A stretch of DNA of 64,000 nt from assembly GCF_019039055.1 (NCBI RefSeq), contig NZ_JAHOPB010000001.1, forward strand, positions 2,232,001-2,296,000, in the 5' to 3' direction. This document shows, in pieces, positions 17,233 through 25,245 of this stretch. Source of the stretch: Reyranella humidisoli. Its GTDB lineage: Bacteria > Pseudomonadota > Alphaproteobacteria > Reyranellales > Reyranellaceae. A model generated the notes under the pieces. That model was not told the DNA's origin and did no database searches. It saw nothing but the letters and a program-made list of their open reading frames with translations. Every line of letters starts with the position of its first letter. Positions within the stretch are counted from its first letter, which is position 1. The position numbers and the translations under genes are program-made.

Positions 17233-17342
17233 GGCGCCGAGCCTAGCCGAACCACCAAAGGAACACAGGCCGGCAACCGGCGTTGTCGTCTAGCGTTTTC
17301 GCCCCTCGATCCGTCCTCAAGCGCCTGGAGACAGCCCCTCCC

Positions 17343-17903
17343 ATGAAGCCTTTCGCCTCGATCCTCGCCCGTGGCCTCGGCCTCGGCCTCAGCCTCGGCC
17401 TCACGGTGGCCCTCGCCGGCTGCAGCCAGTTCGACCAGGCCTTCGCTCCGCCGCCGCCCAGCGCGCTGTCGCAGCCCATCCAGGCCTCGGAGGTCGAGTG
17501 GTCGCGCAAGGCCGGCACCAACACGGTGAGCGGCATCGCGACCATGAAGGCGGGCGGCACGACCCACACCTGCACCGGCCAGGCCGCCAACCTCCTGCCC
17601 GACAGCGCCTATGCCCGCGCCCGCATGACGGCGATCTTCGGCAACGACACGCGCGGCACCCGCGCCGCCAGCCTGGCCCCGGTGAAGTTCGAGAGCGGCG
17701 ACGACCCGCTCTACGTCTCGACCCTGCGCCGCACCACCTGCGACGCCTCCGGCAGCTTCTCCTTCCCGCGCGTCCCCGACGGCGTCTGGTACGTCACGAC
17801 CAGCGTGAAGTGGGACGGCCCGGGCGACCGCGTCGAAGGGGGCTCGATGATGAAGCGGGTGGACGTGCGCGGCGGGAAGCTGGTGAAGGTGACGTTGCCT
17901 TGA
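17343..17903 (+). CDS. Small lipoprotein of unknown function
   Basis: 186 residues. A leucine/glycine-rich signal ends in the lipobox LAGC (Cys about 27), so the mature protein should be lipid-anchored. The mature part includes SVEWSRKAG-like and VPDGVWYVTTSVKWDGPG phrases suggesting a beta-sandwich fold. No family assigned. ATG 17343 chosen because it starts the signal peptide directly; upstream in-frame codons are not convincing. It is the last GC-rich gene before the AT-rich island. Confidence 0.75.
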   Translation: MKPFASILARGLGLGLSLGLTVALAGCSQFDQAFAPPPPSALSQPIQASEVEWSRKAGTNTVSGIATMKAGGTTHTCTGQAANLLPDSAYARARMTAIFGNDTRGTRAASLAPVKFESGDDPLYVSTLRRTTCDASGSFSFPRVPDGVWYVTTSVKWDGPGDRVEGGSMMKRVDVRGGKLVKVTLP

Positions 17904-17935
17904 GGCTGGGAAAGCTAATATTTCGTGCTAAGCGA

Positions 17936-19426
17936 CTAGATAGAGGGAGCGTTATCAATTTCAAACACTCTAAAGAATGCATCTGGAGATGTGGCGAACG
18001 AGAGTAGCAGCGCCATTAAACCGCGCGCTAGTTGGCTCGGCATAGTTCCGGTAGCGTCGACGAAGAGACGTTCAAATTGATTCTGACGCAAAAAAGTGCC
18101 GTGGCGAAGATTGCGATAACTCCAGAGCCAGTCTAGGCGCTCATCTTCCTTCGATTTTCCTCGCACTTGGTCCCTGATGGACTTTTGAACTTTTAGAAGC
18201 AGGCGCAACTGACGTGCTAGCGCCTCTGTGGCTAGTGGATTGCTTGAGGAATGACTACTGCGAGCGAGAGTACGCAATCGTTTGATTGTACGAACAGAAA
18301 AACATGCTTTGAAGATGTCAGACTCACTGACCTTCCCGCGGAGGCGGGATGCGATCAGATTCGAAAGCTTATCTATCGCAGACAAGCAGAATGACATGCG
18401 AGCATAAGTATTCAATGTGGAGTTTGCTGATCGGATATCATTAATCAGCAAGTGAAGTGCCGTCACAAACTGTATCTGCTCTCGCCCTTCAAGCCGCTCG
18501 CCTGACAAGAAGTTAAATGGGTTCGTTGAAAACCAGGACAGCGTATTTATGTGCTCGACGCTCATTCTTACGTAGTCGTAAATTCGTGAAGGATCTCCGG
18601 CGCTAAATCGCACGCCTTGTATCATCGTGTTCTCATCGGACGTCATCAAACGCATTGAGGACGTGAAATGACCGAGCATCCCTGCGACTGAGGCGCGTGG
18701 GAATATCCATGGATTTGAACTGAAAAATACCACGTACCCTCCAACTAACCTGATCGGGAGGGCGATTTGTGTCGGCGCGAAGGTAAAAAAGACTTCAATC
18801 CACTCCATCATGTCTTGCGGCGAAGGCAATATAGAATCGAGCGTCCGATCCTCCAGTATTTTTTCTTTGACGGCATCTAATCCAAATGCTTGGCAGGCCC
18901 AGAAGAACTTTACGAATGATAATCTGCTTTGTTGCGTGGTGTGATTTGGCCTGATGACGCAAAGATGCGTCACGCCTAGCTCGCTCTTCATGAATGGCAA
19001 GAGATCTTTTTCTAGTATTGAATTTAGCTCCTTTTCTGGGTCGGCAAAGAATGAGTGCAAATGCATGTGCTCAAGGTCAGTGAGCAAGCCATAGCCTTCT
19101 GAGCCATGCAGTTCAGGCGTCGGAGGTCTATTTTGATTAAATTCACTGCTTAGAAAGGAGGTGATGCGTCTAGCAATAGTGCCAAAATGCTCTTCGATCA
19201 GAGGTGTGGCATTTCCTAAGATTAGAAGGGGGGTGGGTTGGAGGCCGGAACTGGTCTCTTTGAGTACCCAACGTCCCTCGTCGCGGGTGGGGCGTCTTCG
19301 ATAGGCTTGTTGAAAATTATCTCCGAGCATTCTCATGTCGGACGTAGCAGATAGCATTTCGGACAAATCTAGGATGCGATCCAAGGCACTATCCGTCGAT
19401 GCATTGAAGCTCTGCTTGAGCATCAT
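17936..19426 (-). CDS. Island protein 2 with a C-terminal RNxxHG motif (HEPN-like, unknown function)
   Basis: 496 residues, no overall family recognised. The C-terminal third is helical (SAIDKLSNLIASRLRG, LARQLRLLLKVQKSIRDQVR) and includes YRNLRHGTFL with R438 and H442, close to but one residue shorter than the HEPN RNase consensus R-x(4-6)-H. A hydrophobic segment near residues 220-240 (ALPIRLVGGYVVFFSS) could be buried or membrane-associated. ATG 19426 is used; an upstream TTG at 19444 is possible. The start lies inside the end of island gene 1 (38-nt overlap), which points to translational coupling. Codon and base use are clearly more AT-rich than flanking genes. Confidence 0.7.
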   Translation of the reverse strand: MMLKQSFNASTDSALDRILDLSEMLSATSDMRMLGDNFQQAYRRRPTRDEGRWVLKETSSGLQPTPLLILGNATPLIEEHFGTIARRITSFLSSEFNQNRPPTPELHGSEGYGLLTDLEHMHLHSFFADPEKELNSILEKDLLPFMKSELGVTHLCVIRPNHTTQQSRLSFVKFFWACQAFGLDAVKEKILEDRTLDSILPSPQDMMEWIEVFFTFAPTQIALPIRLVGGYVVFFSSNPWIFPRASVAGMLGHFTSSMRLMTSDENTMIQGVRFSAGDPSRIYDYVRMSVEHINTLSWFSTNPFNFLSGERLEGREQIQFVTALHLLINDIRSANSTLNTYARMSFCLSAIDKLSNLIASRLRGKVSESDIFKACFSVRTIKRLRTLARSSHSSSNPLATEALARQLRLLLKVQKSIRDQVRGKSKEDERLDWLWSYRNLRHGTFLRQNQFERLFVDATGTMPSQLARGLMALLLSFATSPDAFFRVFEIDNAPSI

Positions 19427-20387
19427 CGTACGACAGTGATGCAAGTTTAGTTAGGAAGTCTAGAGACAGCGAATGAACGGGCGGTTCTTCTGTCTCTATG
19501 CCAACACTCTGGAGAGCTTGCTCCCTCTTGGGCGTGTAGAGCTTGTGAGCGCTCGACGAAGTGCTGAAGCCATTCCGCCTTAGAATATCGTGGAGTTTCC
19601 GCAGGCGAGCTTCAGAATTACGATTCCACAATATTACTAAGGCTTTATCTGATTCTTCGCTAAGCGTAGAGCCTATGGCTTGCTTTGCCCTGATCTCCAA
19701 GGCTATCTGAGTCGGAATAGTGCGCCGAATTAGTCTCCAATCAATCTCTCGAACTAAGTTTTGAGTTGCTGCCACAAGCGAAACGATCTCCTTCCGCTTC
19801 GGGAAATCTTTGCGTCTGAGGTGATTGATTAGAAGGAGGGGATCGAGCCCCCCATAAAGTGATGAAAGCAGAGAGGCATTTTCCGAGAGACTCTCTACAA
19901 AATTTCTATCGAGTCTTAACTCGTCATTTGTCACTCGACCTGAGTGGACAACCTGATTCCTCCACGCAACAAGCGTGGCTGCTAAAGCAAGGCTGAGTTG
20001 GCCATCTTCGTTTAGCTTGATTCCAAGTTCTAGGATTCGCTCGACAATCGAATAAGCTACACCTCCGGGCTTAGTGACCGATTTACGAAGGACGTCGCGT
20101 GTAGAGTCCGGCATTGTGAGCCAAGTCTCGCTCGCAAGAGCGACAAGGTAGGTGTCCAATGCATCCGTAACGCGCGTAAGCATTGCGCTGTGAATTACTC
20201 CACGGGCTTGGTCGATTTCTTGCCTGGGGTTCTTCGGCACGCTCCAAGCGATTTTCAAGCCGGGTGGCTTACCCGAACCCAGTGCAATCCACTCCATGCC
20301 GACGTATGCTGCATTAATGTAGGAGGTGGTGTTGCCGACCTGATCTCGAAAATCACGATATGGGCGTGTTTTGTCGATTGTGTACAT
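19389..20387 (-). CDS. Island protein 1 with a HEPN-type RNxxxH motif (candidate RNase)
   Basis: 332 residues. Helical centre: SAMLTRVTDALDTYLVALAS (about 67-86) followed by SLALAATLVAWRNQVVHSGR, where R143-N144-x3-H148 fits the HEPN catalytic motif R-[N/D/H]-x(3-5)-H of ribonuclease toxins and defence effectors (the RiboL-PSP/MAE_28990-like HEPN pattern). The C-terminal 130 residues are helical and unfamiliar. The ATG at 20387 has no visible ribosome-binding site and lies 4 nt after a tRNA-like element. First gene of a two-gene operon in an AT-rich segment. Function inferred only from the motif. Confidence 0.72.
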   Translation of the reverse strand: MYTIDKTRPYRDFRDQVGNTTSYINAAYVGMEWIALGSGKPPGLKIAWSVPKNPRQEIDQARGVIHSAMLTRVTDALDTYLVALASETWLTMPDSTRDVLRKSVTKPGGVAYSIVERILELGIKLNEDGQLSLALAATLVAWRNQVVHSGRVTNDELRLDRNFVESLSENASLLSSLYGGLDPLLLINHLRRKDFPKRKEIVSLVAATQNLVREIDWRLIRRTIPTQIALEIRAKQAIGSTLSEESDKALVILWNRNSEARLRKLHDILRRNGFSTSSSAHKLYTPKREQALQSVGIETEEPPVHSLSLDFLTKLASLSYDDAQAELQCIDG

Positions 20388-20391
20388 GCTT

Positions 20392-20486
20392 TAGCTCGAG
20401 AGGAATCGAACCTCTTTCCCAAGAATGAATAGCCGGTAAGTTGCCCGACAATAAGACTTGGTGTCCTACCAATAGACGACAAGCCA
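20392..20486 (-). tRNA. tRNA-like element with an expanded anticodon loop (degenerate or unusual tRNA)
   Basis: Reads on the minus strand as a 95-nt tRNA-like RNA. Acceptor TGGCTTG pairs with CGAGCTA (two G-U pairs), TC at positions 8-9, D-arm GTCT-ATTGGTA-GGAC, anticodon stem CCAAG/CTTGG, T-arm AGAGG-TTCGATT-CCTCT. In place of a 7-nt anticodon loop there are 33 nt, containing a possible small 5-bp hairpin, and the variable region is only GAA. No CCA is encoded. The U1-A72 pair recalls tRNA-Gln, but no anticodon can be assigned. It may be a decayed tRNA or a functional mimic. Confidence 0.5.
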
Positions 20487-20680
20487 AGAGTATGTATCAC
20501 GGGTTGCATGTTGTGGGCGAGTGTTTCCCACGATCCTCGATGTGTTTCGCAAAATCAGGCGTCGCTTGTTTGATCCGATAGAATCGCATCATCGCAGATG
20601 TGTCGCGCAGGCATCCAACCTCACCCACCCGTGATCCCCCGCGCCTGATCCGTCCGCCCGCGTGCTACAGTACCACCCCC

Positions 20681-22501
20681 ATGCCGCCTCTCTCGCGCCG
20701 CACCTGGAGCTGGACCTTCGATCTGCCGCCCGCCGAGCTGTGGCCGGTGCTGGCCGACACCAACCGGTTCAACGAGGCCATGGGCCTGCCGCCCTATGCG
20801 CTGGAGGAGACGCCGCAGCCCAACGGCACGGTGCTGCGCCGTGGCCGGGGCAAGGCGGCGGGGTTCACGCTCGAATGGGAGGAGAAGCCCTACGAGTGGA
20901 TCCTGGGCCGCCATTTCAACGTGTCGCGGATCTTCTCCAAGGGGCCGTTCCGCCGCTTCGGGCCGGTGTTCGATCTCTCGTCCGACGGCAAGGGCGGCTC
21001 GGTCGTGTCCTACGCGCTCGAATGGGAGCCGCTCACCCTGATGGGCCGCCTGTTCGGCCGGCGGCTGGCCGAGCAGGCCGGCACCGCCGTGGGCAAGCGG
21101 GTCGTGGAGGCCGTCGCGTTCGCCCGGGGCGAACGCGAGACGCCGTTCGAGCTGCCGAAGCCGGCGCTGCCCGACGGCGCCTTCGAGCGCGCGGCGGCGA
21201 TGGCGGTGGAGATCGACCGCAGCCCCTACGGCAACGGGCTGGGCCGCGTGCTGACCGGCACGGTGCTGGGCGGCATGGCGAGCGACCTCGCCCATCTCAA
21301 GCCCAAGCGGCTGGCGCGCCAGGTCGGCGTGGCTCCGCGCGCCGCCATCGAGGGCTGCCTCGCGGCGGTGCGGGCGGGGCTTTTGACCATGAGCTGGGAC
21401 CTGCTCTGCACCAACTGCCGCGGGCCCAAGCTCAGCGCTTCGGCGCTCTCCGAGCTGCCGCGCGGGGCGCACTGTCCCTCCTGCAACATCGACTACGACC
21501 GCGACTTCGAGAAGAACGTCGAGCTCTCCTTCGCGCCCGCGCCGGCGGTGCGGCCGCTGATGGAGGGCGGGTTCTGCCTCTCCGGCCCGATGGCGACGCC
21601 GCATGTCGCGGTCCAGCTGCTGCTGGCGCCGGGCGAGCGGCGGCGGGTGGCGGTCGATCTGCCGCCGGGCCGCTACCGGCTGCGCACGCTCCATCCCGGC
21701 GGGACGGTCGAGGTCGAGCACGAAGGCGGGCCGTTCCCCGGCCTGAGGATGACGGCGTCGGGCGTCGAGGCTTTGCCGGCGGGCTCACAAGGAGTGGGGG
21801 GCGAGGCGGGAACCATCGAGTTCGTGAACGAGGCGGGCTTCGAGCTGGCGGCGCTGATCGAGGACCGGACCTGGACGCGCGACGCGCTCACCGTGCCGGA
21901 GGTGATCTCGCTACAGGCCTTCCGCGATCTCTTTGCCGCCGCGACCCTGCGGCCGGGCGACGAGGCGGGGGTGAGCCAGGTGGCGCTGCTCTTCTCCGAC
22001 CTGCGCGGCTCGACGGCGCTCTACGAGCGGATGGGCGACGGCGCGGCCTACAATGTCGTGCGCGAGCATTTCGCGCTGCTGGCCGCCATCGTGCGCGACC
22101 ACGACGGCGCGGTGGTGAAGACCATCGGCGACGCGGTCATGGCCTCGTTCGGCGATCCCGCTGACGCGGTGCGTGCCGCGCTTTCCATGCAGGCCCGCAT
22201 CGCCGACCAGGATCTTTCACTGAAGCTCGGCGTCCATATGGGCCCCAGTGTGGTGGTGACCCTGAACGACCGGCTCGACTATTTCGGCTCGACCGTGAAC
22301 ATGGCCGCCCGCCTGCAGGGCCAGAGCGAGGGCGGCGACGTGGTGCTCAGTCGTGCCGTGGCCGACGACCCCGCGGTGCAGGGCGTCATCGCCGATGTGT
22401 CCAAGCGCGAGGAAGAGGTCGCGCTGAAGGGCTTCGACCGGCCGGTGGGGTTCGTCCGGCTGGCACCCCCTGTAACCCCCTCACCTAACCTCTCCCCCTA
22501 G
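20681..22501 (+). CDS. Class III adenylate/guanylate cyclase with SRPBCC-like N-terminus and zinc ribbon (DUF5939-type)
   Basis: 606 residues. An N-terminal lipid/START-like region (about 1-165: WTFDLPPAELWPVLADTNRF) precedes a helical part, a zinc-ribbon C243-x2-C246...C265-x2-C268 (CTNCRG, CPSC) and a C-terminal cyclase domain (about 430-590) with metal-binding D440 (LFSDLRGS) and D484 (IGDAVMASF). It should make cAMP or cGMP. ATG 20681 is preferred to upstream in-frame codons as it begins the conserved fold. The last eleven residues (PPVTPSPNLSP) are encoded by the family C repeat, and the stop lies in it. Confidence 0.88.
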   Translation: MPPLSRRTWSWTFDLPPAELWPVLADTNRFNEAMGLPPYALEETPQPNGTVLRRGRGKAAGFTLEWEEKPYEWILGRHFNVSRIFSKGPFRRFGPVFDLSSDGKGGSVVSYALEWEPLTLMGRLFGRRLAEQAGTAVGKRVVEAVAFARGERETPFELPKPALPDGAFERAAAMAVEIDRSPYGNGLGRVLTGTVLGGMASDLAHLKPKRLARQVGVAPRAAIEGCLAAVRAGLLTMSWDLLCTNCRGPKLSASALSELPRGAHCPSCNIDYDRDFEKNVELSFAPAPAVRPLMEGGFCLSGPMATPHVAVQLLLAPGERRRVAVDLPPGRYRLRTLHPGGTVEVEHEGGPFPGLRMTASGVEALPAGSQGVGGEAGTIEFVNEAGFELAALIEDRTWTRDALTVPEVISLQAFRDLFAAATLRPGDEAGVSQVALLFSDLRGSTALYERMGDGAAYNVVREHFALLAAIVRDHDGAVVKTIGDAVMASFGDPADAVRAALSMQARIADQDLSLKLGVHMGPSVVVTLNDRLDYFGSTVNMAARLQGQSEGGDVVLSRAVADDPAVQGVIADVSKREEEVALKGFDRPVGFVRLAPPVTPSPNLSP

Positions 22502-22741
22502 CGGGGGCGAGGAACATGAGTTTGAGCGTGCGCTTTCGGGCTCCTCTCCCCCTAGCGGGGGCGAGGAACATGAGTTTGAGCGTGCGCTTTCGGGCTCCTC
22601 TCCCCCTAGCGGGGGCGAGGAACATGAGTTTGAGCGTACGTTTTCAGGCTCCTCTCCCCCTAGCGGGGGAGAGGAACATGAGTTTGAGCGTGCGTTTTCA
22701 GGCTCCTCTCCCCCGCTAGGGGGAGAGGCTGGGTGAGGGGG
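22489..22741. repeat. Tandem array of a 54-bp unit, family C repeat
   Basis: About 4.6 head-to-tail copies starting at 22489, 22543, 22597, 22651 and 22705. Each begins with a CCTCTCCCCCTAGCGGGGG palindrome and continues ...GAACATGAGTTTGAGCGTGC. Because 54 is a multiple of 3, one frame stays open and would read MSLSVRFRAPLPLAGARN repeatedly, but this is repeat sequence, not a gene. It lies between the convergent cyclase and esterase genes. Confidence 0.9.
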
Positions 22742-22754
22742 CTTCGCACGGCCC

Positions 22755-23702
22755 TCACGTCCCGAAGAACGCCCCCATCACCGCGGCGGCCTCGTCGTTG
22801 GCTTTCAGCCCCTGCTTGAGGAACCGCGTGAGCGAGAAGAAGCCGTGGATGGTGCCGGGATAGTTGACGTAGGTGGTCTTCACGCCGGCGTCGATCAGCC
22901 GGTCGGCATAGGCGCGGCCCTCGTCGCGCAGCGGGTCGTAGCCGGCGGTCAGCACGAAGGCGGGCGGCAGGCCGGTGAAGTCCCTGGCCAGCAGCGGCGA
23001 GAGGCGCAGGTCGGCCAGGTCGGTGCCGGCCGGCACATAGGCCTTCCAGAACCAGTCCATCAGGCCCTTCGTCAGGAAGTATCCCTCGGCGCAGGATTTG
23101 CGCGAGGCGCTCTCCTTGCTGGAGTCGGTCGCCGGATAGATCAGCATCTGGAAGGCGGGGCCCGCTTCCTGCGCGTCGCGCATCGCCTGGCACACGACGG
23201 CGGCCATCGCGCCGCCCGCCGAATCGCCGCCGACCGCGAGCCGCGCGGCGTCGGCGCCGAAGGCGTCGGCCTCGTCGCGGATGTGCCGGAAGGCCGCGAT
23301 CCCGTCGTCGATCGGCGCGGGGAACGGATGCTCGGGCGACAGGCGATAGTCGATCGAGATCACCTGGCAGCGGCTCCTGTTGGCGAGCCGCCGGCAGGTC
23401 GAATCGTGCGTCTCGATATTGCCGATCACGAAGCCGCCGCCGTGATAGTAGATCAGCGTCGGCAGCGTGCCGCCGGTCACGCCCAGCGGTTGATAACGGC
23501 GATAACGGATGTCGCCGCGCGGTCCCGGCATCGCGCCGTCGATCACCTGGGCGACCTCGGGCGGATCGGCCTCGCTGTCCTCCGACATCTTGTCGACCGC
23601 CGCGCGGCCGACCGCGTGCGGCAGGGTCTCGAGCTTCGGCCGGCCGGACTTGGTGGCGGCGTCCATCAGATCGAGCAGCATGCGGGCTTCGGCGTCGAGC
23701 AT
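22755..23702 (-). CDS. Alpha/beta hydrolase, HSL-type (family IV) esterase/lipase
   Basis: 315 residues. The oxyanion motif HGGGFVIG and nucleophile motif GDSAGG, followed by late AGYDPLRDEG (acid) and GTIHGFF (His), are the complete HSL-family set. It should hydrolyse short- to medium-chain esters in the cytoplasm (no signal peptide). It begins 93 bp from the divergent lipoprotein gene. Confidence 0.93.
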   Translation of the reverse strand: MLDAEARMLLDLMDAATKSGRPKLETLPHAVGRAAVDKMSEDSEADPPEVAQVIDGAMPGPRGDIRYRRYQPLGVTGGTLPTLIYYHGGGFVIGNIETHDSTCRRLANRSRCQVISIDYRLSPEHPFPAPIDDGIAAFRHIRDEADAFGADAARLAVGGDSAGGAMAAVVCQAMRDAQEAGPAFQMLIYPATDSSKESASRKSCAEGYFLTKGLMDWFWKAYVPAGTDLADLRLSPLLARDFTGLPPAFVLTAGYDPLRDEGRAYADRLIDAGVKTTYVNYPGTIHGFFSLTRFLKQGLKANDEAAAVMGAFFGT

Positions 23703-23795
23703 TCATCTCCTCCGGTTCGTTGGGCGGACATTGCGCGGGAGGGCGTGAGGCGACAAGGGGTGATCCGGCGGGGGGCTTCGCGGCGTACAACCGGC

Positions 23796-24335
23796 ATGAC
23801 ATCCACCCTGCCGCGTCGGCTTTCCCCGCTCGCTCTTCTCGCCGTCCTGGTCGGCGCCTGCGCCTCCCCGCCGGAAGCGCCCGTCGCCACCGCCTCGACG
23901 CCGCCGCTGGTGTTCGAACAGTTCTTCCCCGGCCGCACTGTCGGCCAGGGCGTCTTCACCAACAGCTGGACCGGCTCGCAGCGCCGCTTCGACGTCGTCA
24001 TCGAAGGCGCGTGGGACGGCAGGACGCTGACCCTGGTCGAGGATTTCGCCTACGCCGACGGCGAGAAGGACCGCAAGACCTGGAAGCTGGAGCGTACCGC
24101 GCCGGGCACCTACACCGGGATGCGCGAGGACGTGGTCGGCCAGGCGCGGGCCTGGACCGAGGGCAAGGTGGTGCGGCTGGAATATTCGGTGTCGCTCGGC
24201 GGCTGGACCGTCGACTTCTCCGACGTGCTCGCCCTCAATCCCGACGGCTCGCTGATCAACAAGGCCACCGTCGGCAAGTGGGGCATCCGCGTCGGCCGCG
24301 TCGAACTGGAGCTGCGCCGCGCCCCGGGGAGCTGA
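23796..24335 (+). CDS. DUF3833-type lipoprotein
   Basis: 179 residues with a signal and lipobox region (LALLAVLVGACAS; Cys near 22). The mature part matches DUF3833: FEQFFPGRTVGQGVFTNSW, VVIEGAWDGRTLTLVEDFAY, ADGEKDRKTWKLERTAPGTY, and the late SLINKATVGKWGIRVGRVEL. Likely an envelope lipoprotein of the lipocalin-like kind; function unknown. Start ATG 23796 fits the signal peptide. Confidence 0.85.
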   Translation: MTSTLPRRLSPLALLAVLVGACASPPEAPVATASTPPLVFEQFFPGRTVGQGVFTNSWTGSQRRFDVVIEGAWDGRTLTLVEDFAYADGEKDRKTWKLERTAPGTYTGMREDVVGQARAWTEGKVVRLEYSVSLGGWTVDFSDVLALNPDGSLINKATVGKWGIRVGRVELELRRAPGS

Positions 24336-24363
24336 TCCCCATTCACCTTAAGGTACCCGCACT

Positions 24364-24475
24364 TACCTCATCCTGAGGAGCGCCGCGGAGCGGCGCGTCT
24401 CGAAGGATGGGCTACACACACCACGCCCGTTGCCCATCCTTCGAGACGGCCCTTCGGGCCTCCTCAGGATGAGGG
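24364..24475. repeat. Palindromic repeat, family A, copy 3
   Basis: CCTCATCCTGAGGAGCGCCG...CGTCTCGAAGGATGGG, then the reversed CCCATCCTTCGAGACGG...CCTCCTCAGGATGAGG. Between convergent genes. The same two nested arms appear at 14226 and 16190. Confidence 0.85.
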
Positions 24476-24507
24476 CGTGAGTGTTGTCGGGCGTTCCGGG
24501 CGGCGCC

Positions 24508-25164
24508 CTAAAACTCGACGTCGAGTTCCTCGACTTCCTCGGGCTCGGCCTTGGCCGCCGCCGTCCATTCCATCACGGCGGGGAAGCGCAGCATCAGGTC
24601 GCGATAGCCGGCCGAGGCCTCGTCGAGCTTCACGTTGTAGGTGGCGAAGCGCGTGCAGACCGGTGCGTACATCGCGTCGGCCATGGTCGGTGCCGCGCCG
24701 AACAGGTAGGGCCCGCCATATTTCTGCAGGCACTCGCGCCAGATCGTGGCCACGCGCTCGATGTCGGCCTGCGCGCCGCCCCAGACCTTGAAGCTCTCGT
24801 GGCGCACCTTGAGGTTCATCGGCAGCGCCGAGCGCAGGTTGGCGAAGCCCGAATGCATCTCGCCGCAGACCGCCCGGCAATGGGCGCGCGCTGCCTGGTC
24901 GGTCGGCAGTAGGCCGGCGCCGGGCTTGATCTCGTGCAGATACTCCCCGATGGCGAGCGTGTCCCAGACCTTGACCTGCCCATGTTCGAGGCAGGGCACC
25001 AGAAAGGAGGGCGACAGGAGGAGCAGTTCGGCCCGCGTGGCCGGATCGTCCCAGGATGCAATCCGCTCCTCGAAATCGAGACCGGCTATCCGGCACAAAA
25101 GGAAGCCGCGGAGCGACCAAGAGGAATAGTTCTTGCTACTGATGGTGAGCGAGGCCTCGGCCAT
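24508..25164 (-). CDS. Glutathione S-transferase-family protein
   Basis: 218 residues. Thioredoxin-like N-domain (ISSKNYSSWSLRGFLLCRIA, then SPSFLVPCLEHGQVKVWDTL with the cis-Pro VPCL) followed by the all-helical GST C-domain (GGPYLFGAAPTMADAMYAPV). The YSSWSLR opening is typical of a large proteobacterial GST group of unknown substrate. Start ATG 25164 has GGAG upstream. Divergent from the PHB depolymerase gene. Confidence 0.92.
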   Translation of the reverse strand: MAEASLTISSKNYSSWSLRGFLLCRIAGLDFEERIASWDDPATRAELLLLSPSFLVPCLEHGQVKVWDTLAIGEYLHEIKPGAGLLPTDQAARAHCRAVCGEMHSGFANLRSALPMNLKVRHESFKVWGGAQADIERVATIWRECLQKYGGPYLFGAAPTMADAMYAPVCTRFATYNVKLDEASAGYRDLMLRFPAVMEWTAAAKAEPEEVEELDVEF

Positions 25165-25245
25165 GGACTCCACCCCTCCCGATTGGTGGGACTGTCTGTG
25201 TCTCAGGTGCCCTCGAGGATGCAATTTCCGAGCCGGTTCGCCCAC

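Noticed and set aside
20392..20486. Group I intron in a tRNA gene
   Set aside because: The extra loop sequence is about 26 nt, far too short for a group I intron, and no P3-P7 core is present.
17905..20600. Integrative element with tRNA attachment site
   Set aside because: I looked for a copy of the tRNA-like 3' half near 17.9 kb as an att repeat and saw only a short GGGAAAG match; no integrase is present.
22516..22719. 67-codon open frame of repeated MSLSVRFRAPLPLAGARN
   Set aside because: Entirely inside the 54-bp tandem array; the frame is open only because the unit is a multiple of three.
22483..22741. CRISPR array
   Set aside because: Copies are head-to-tail without unique spacers and there are no cas genes.
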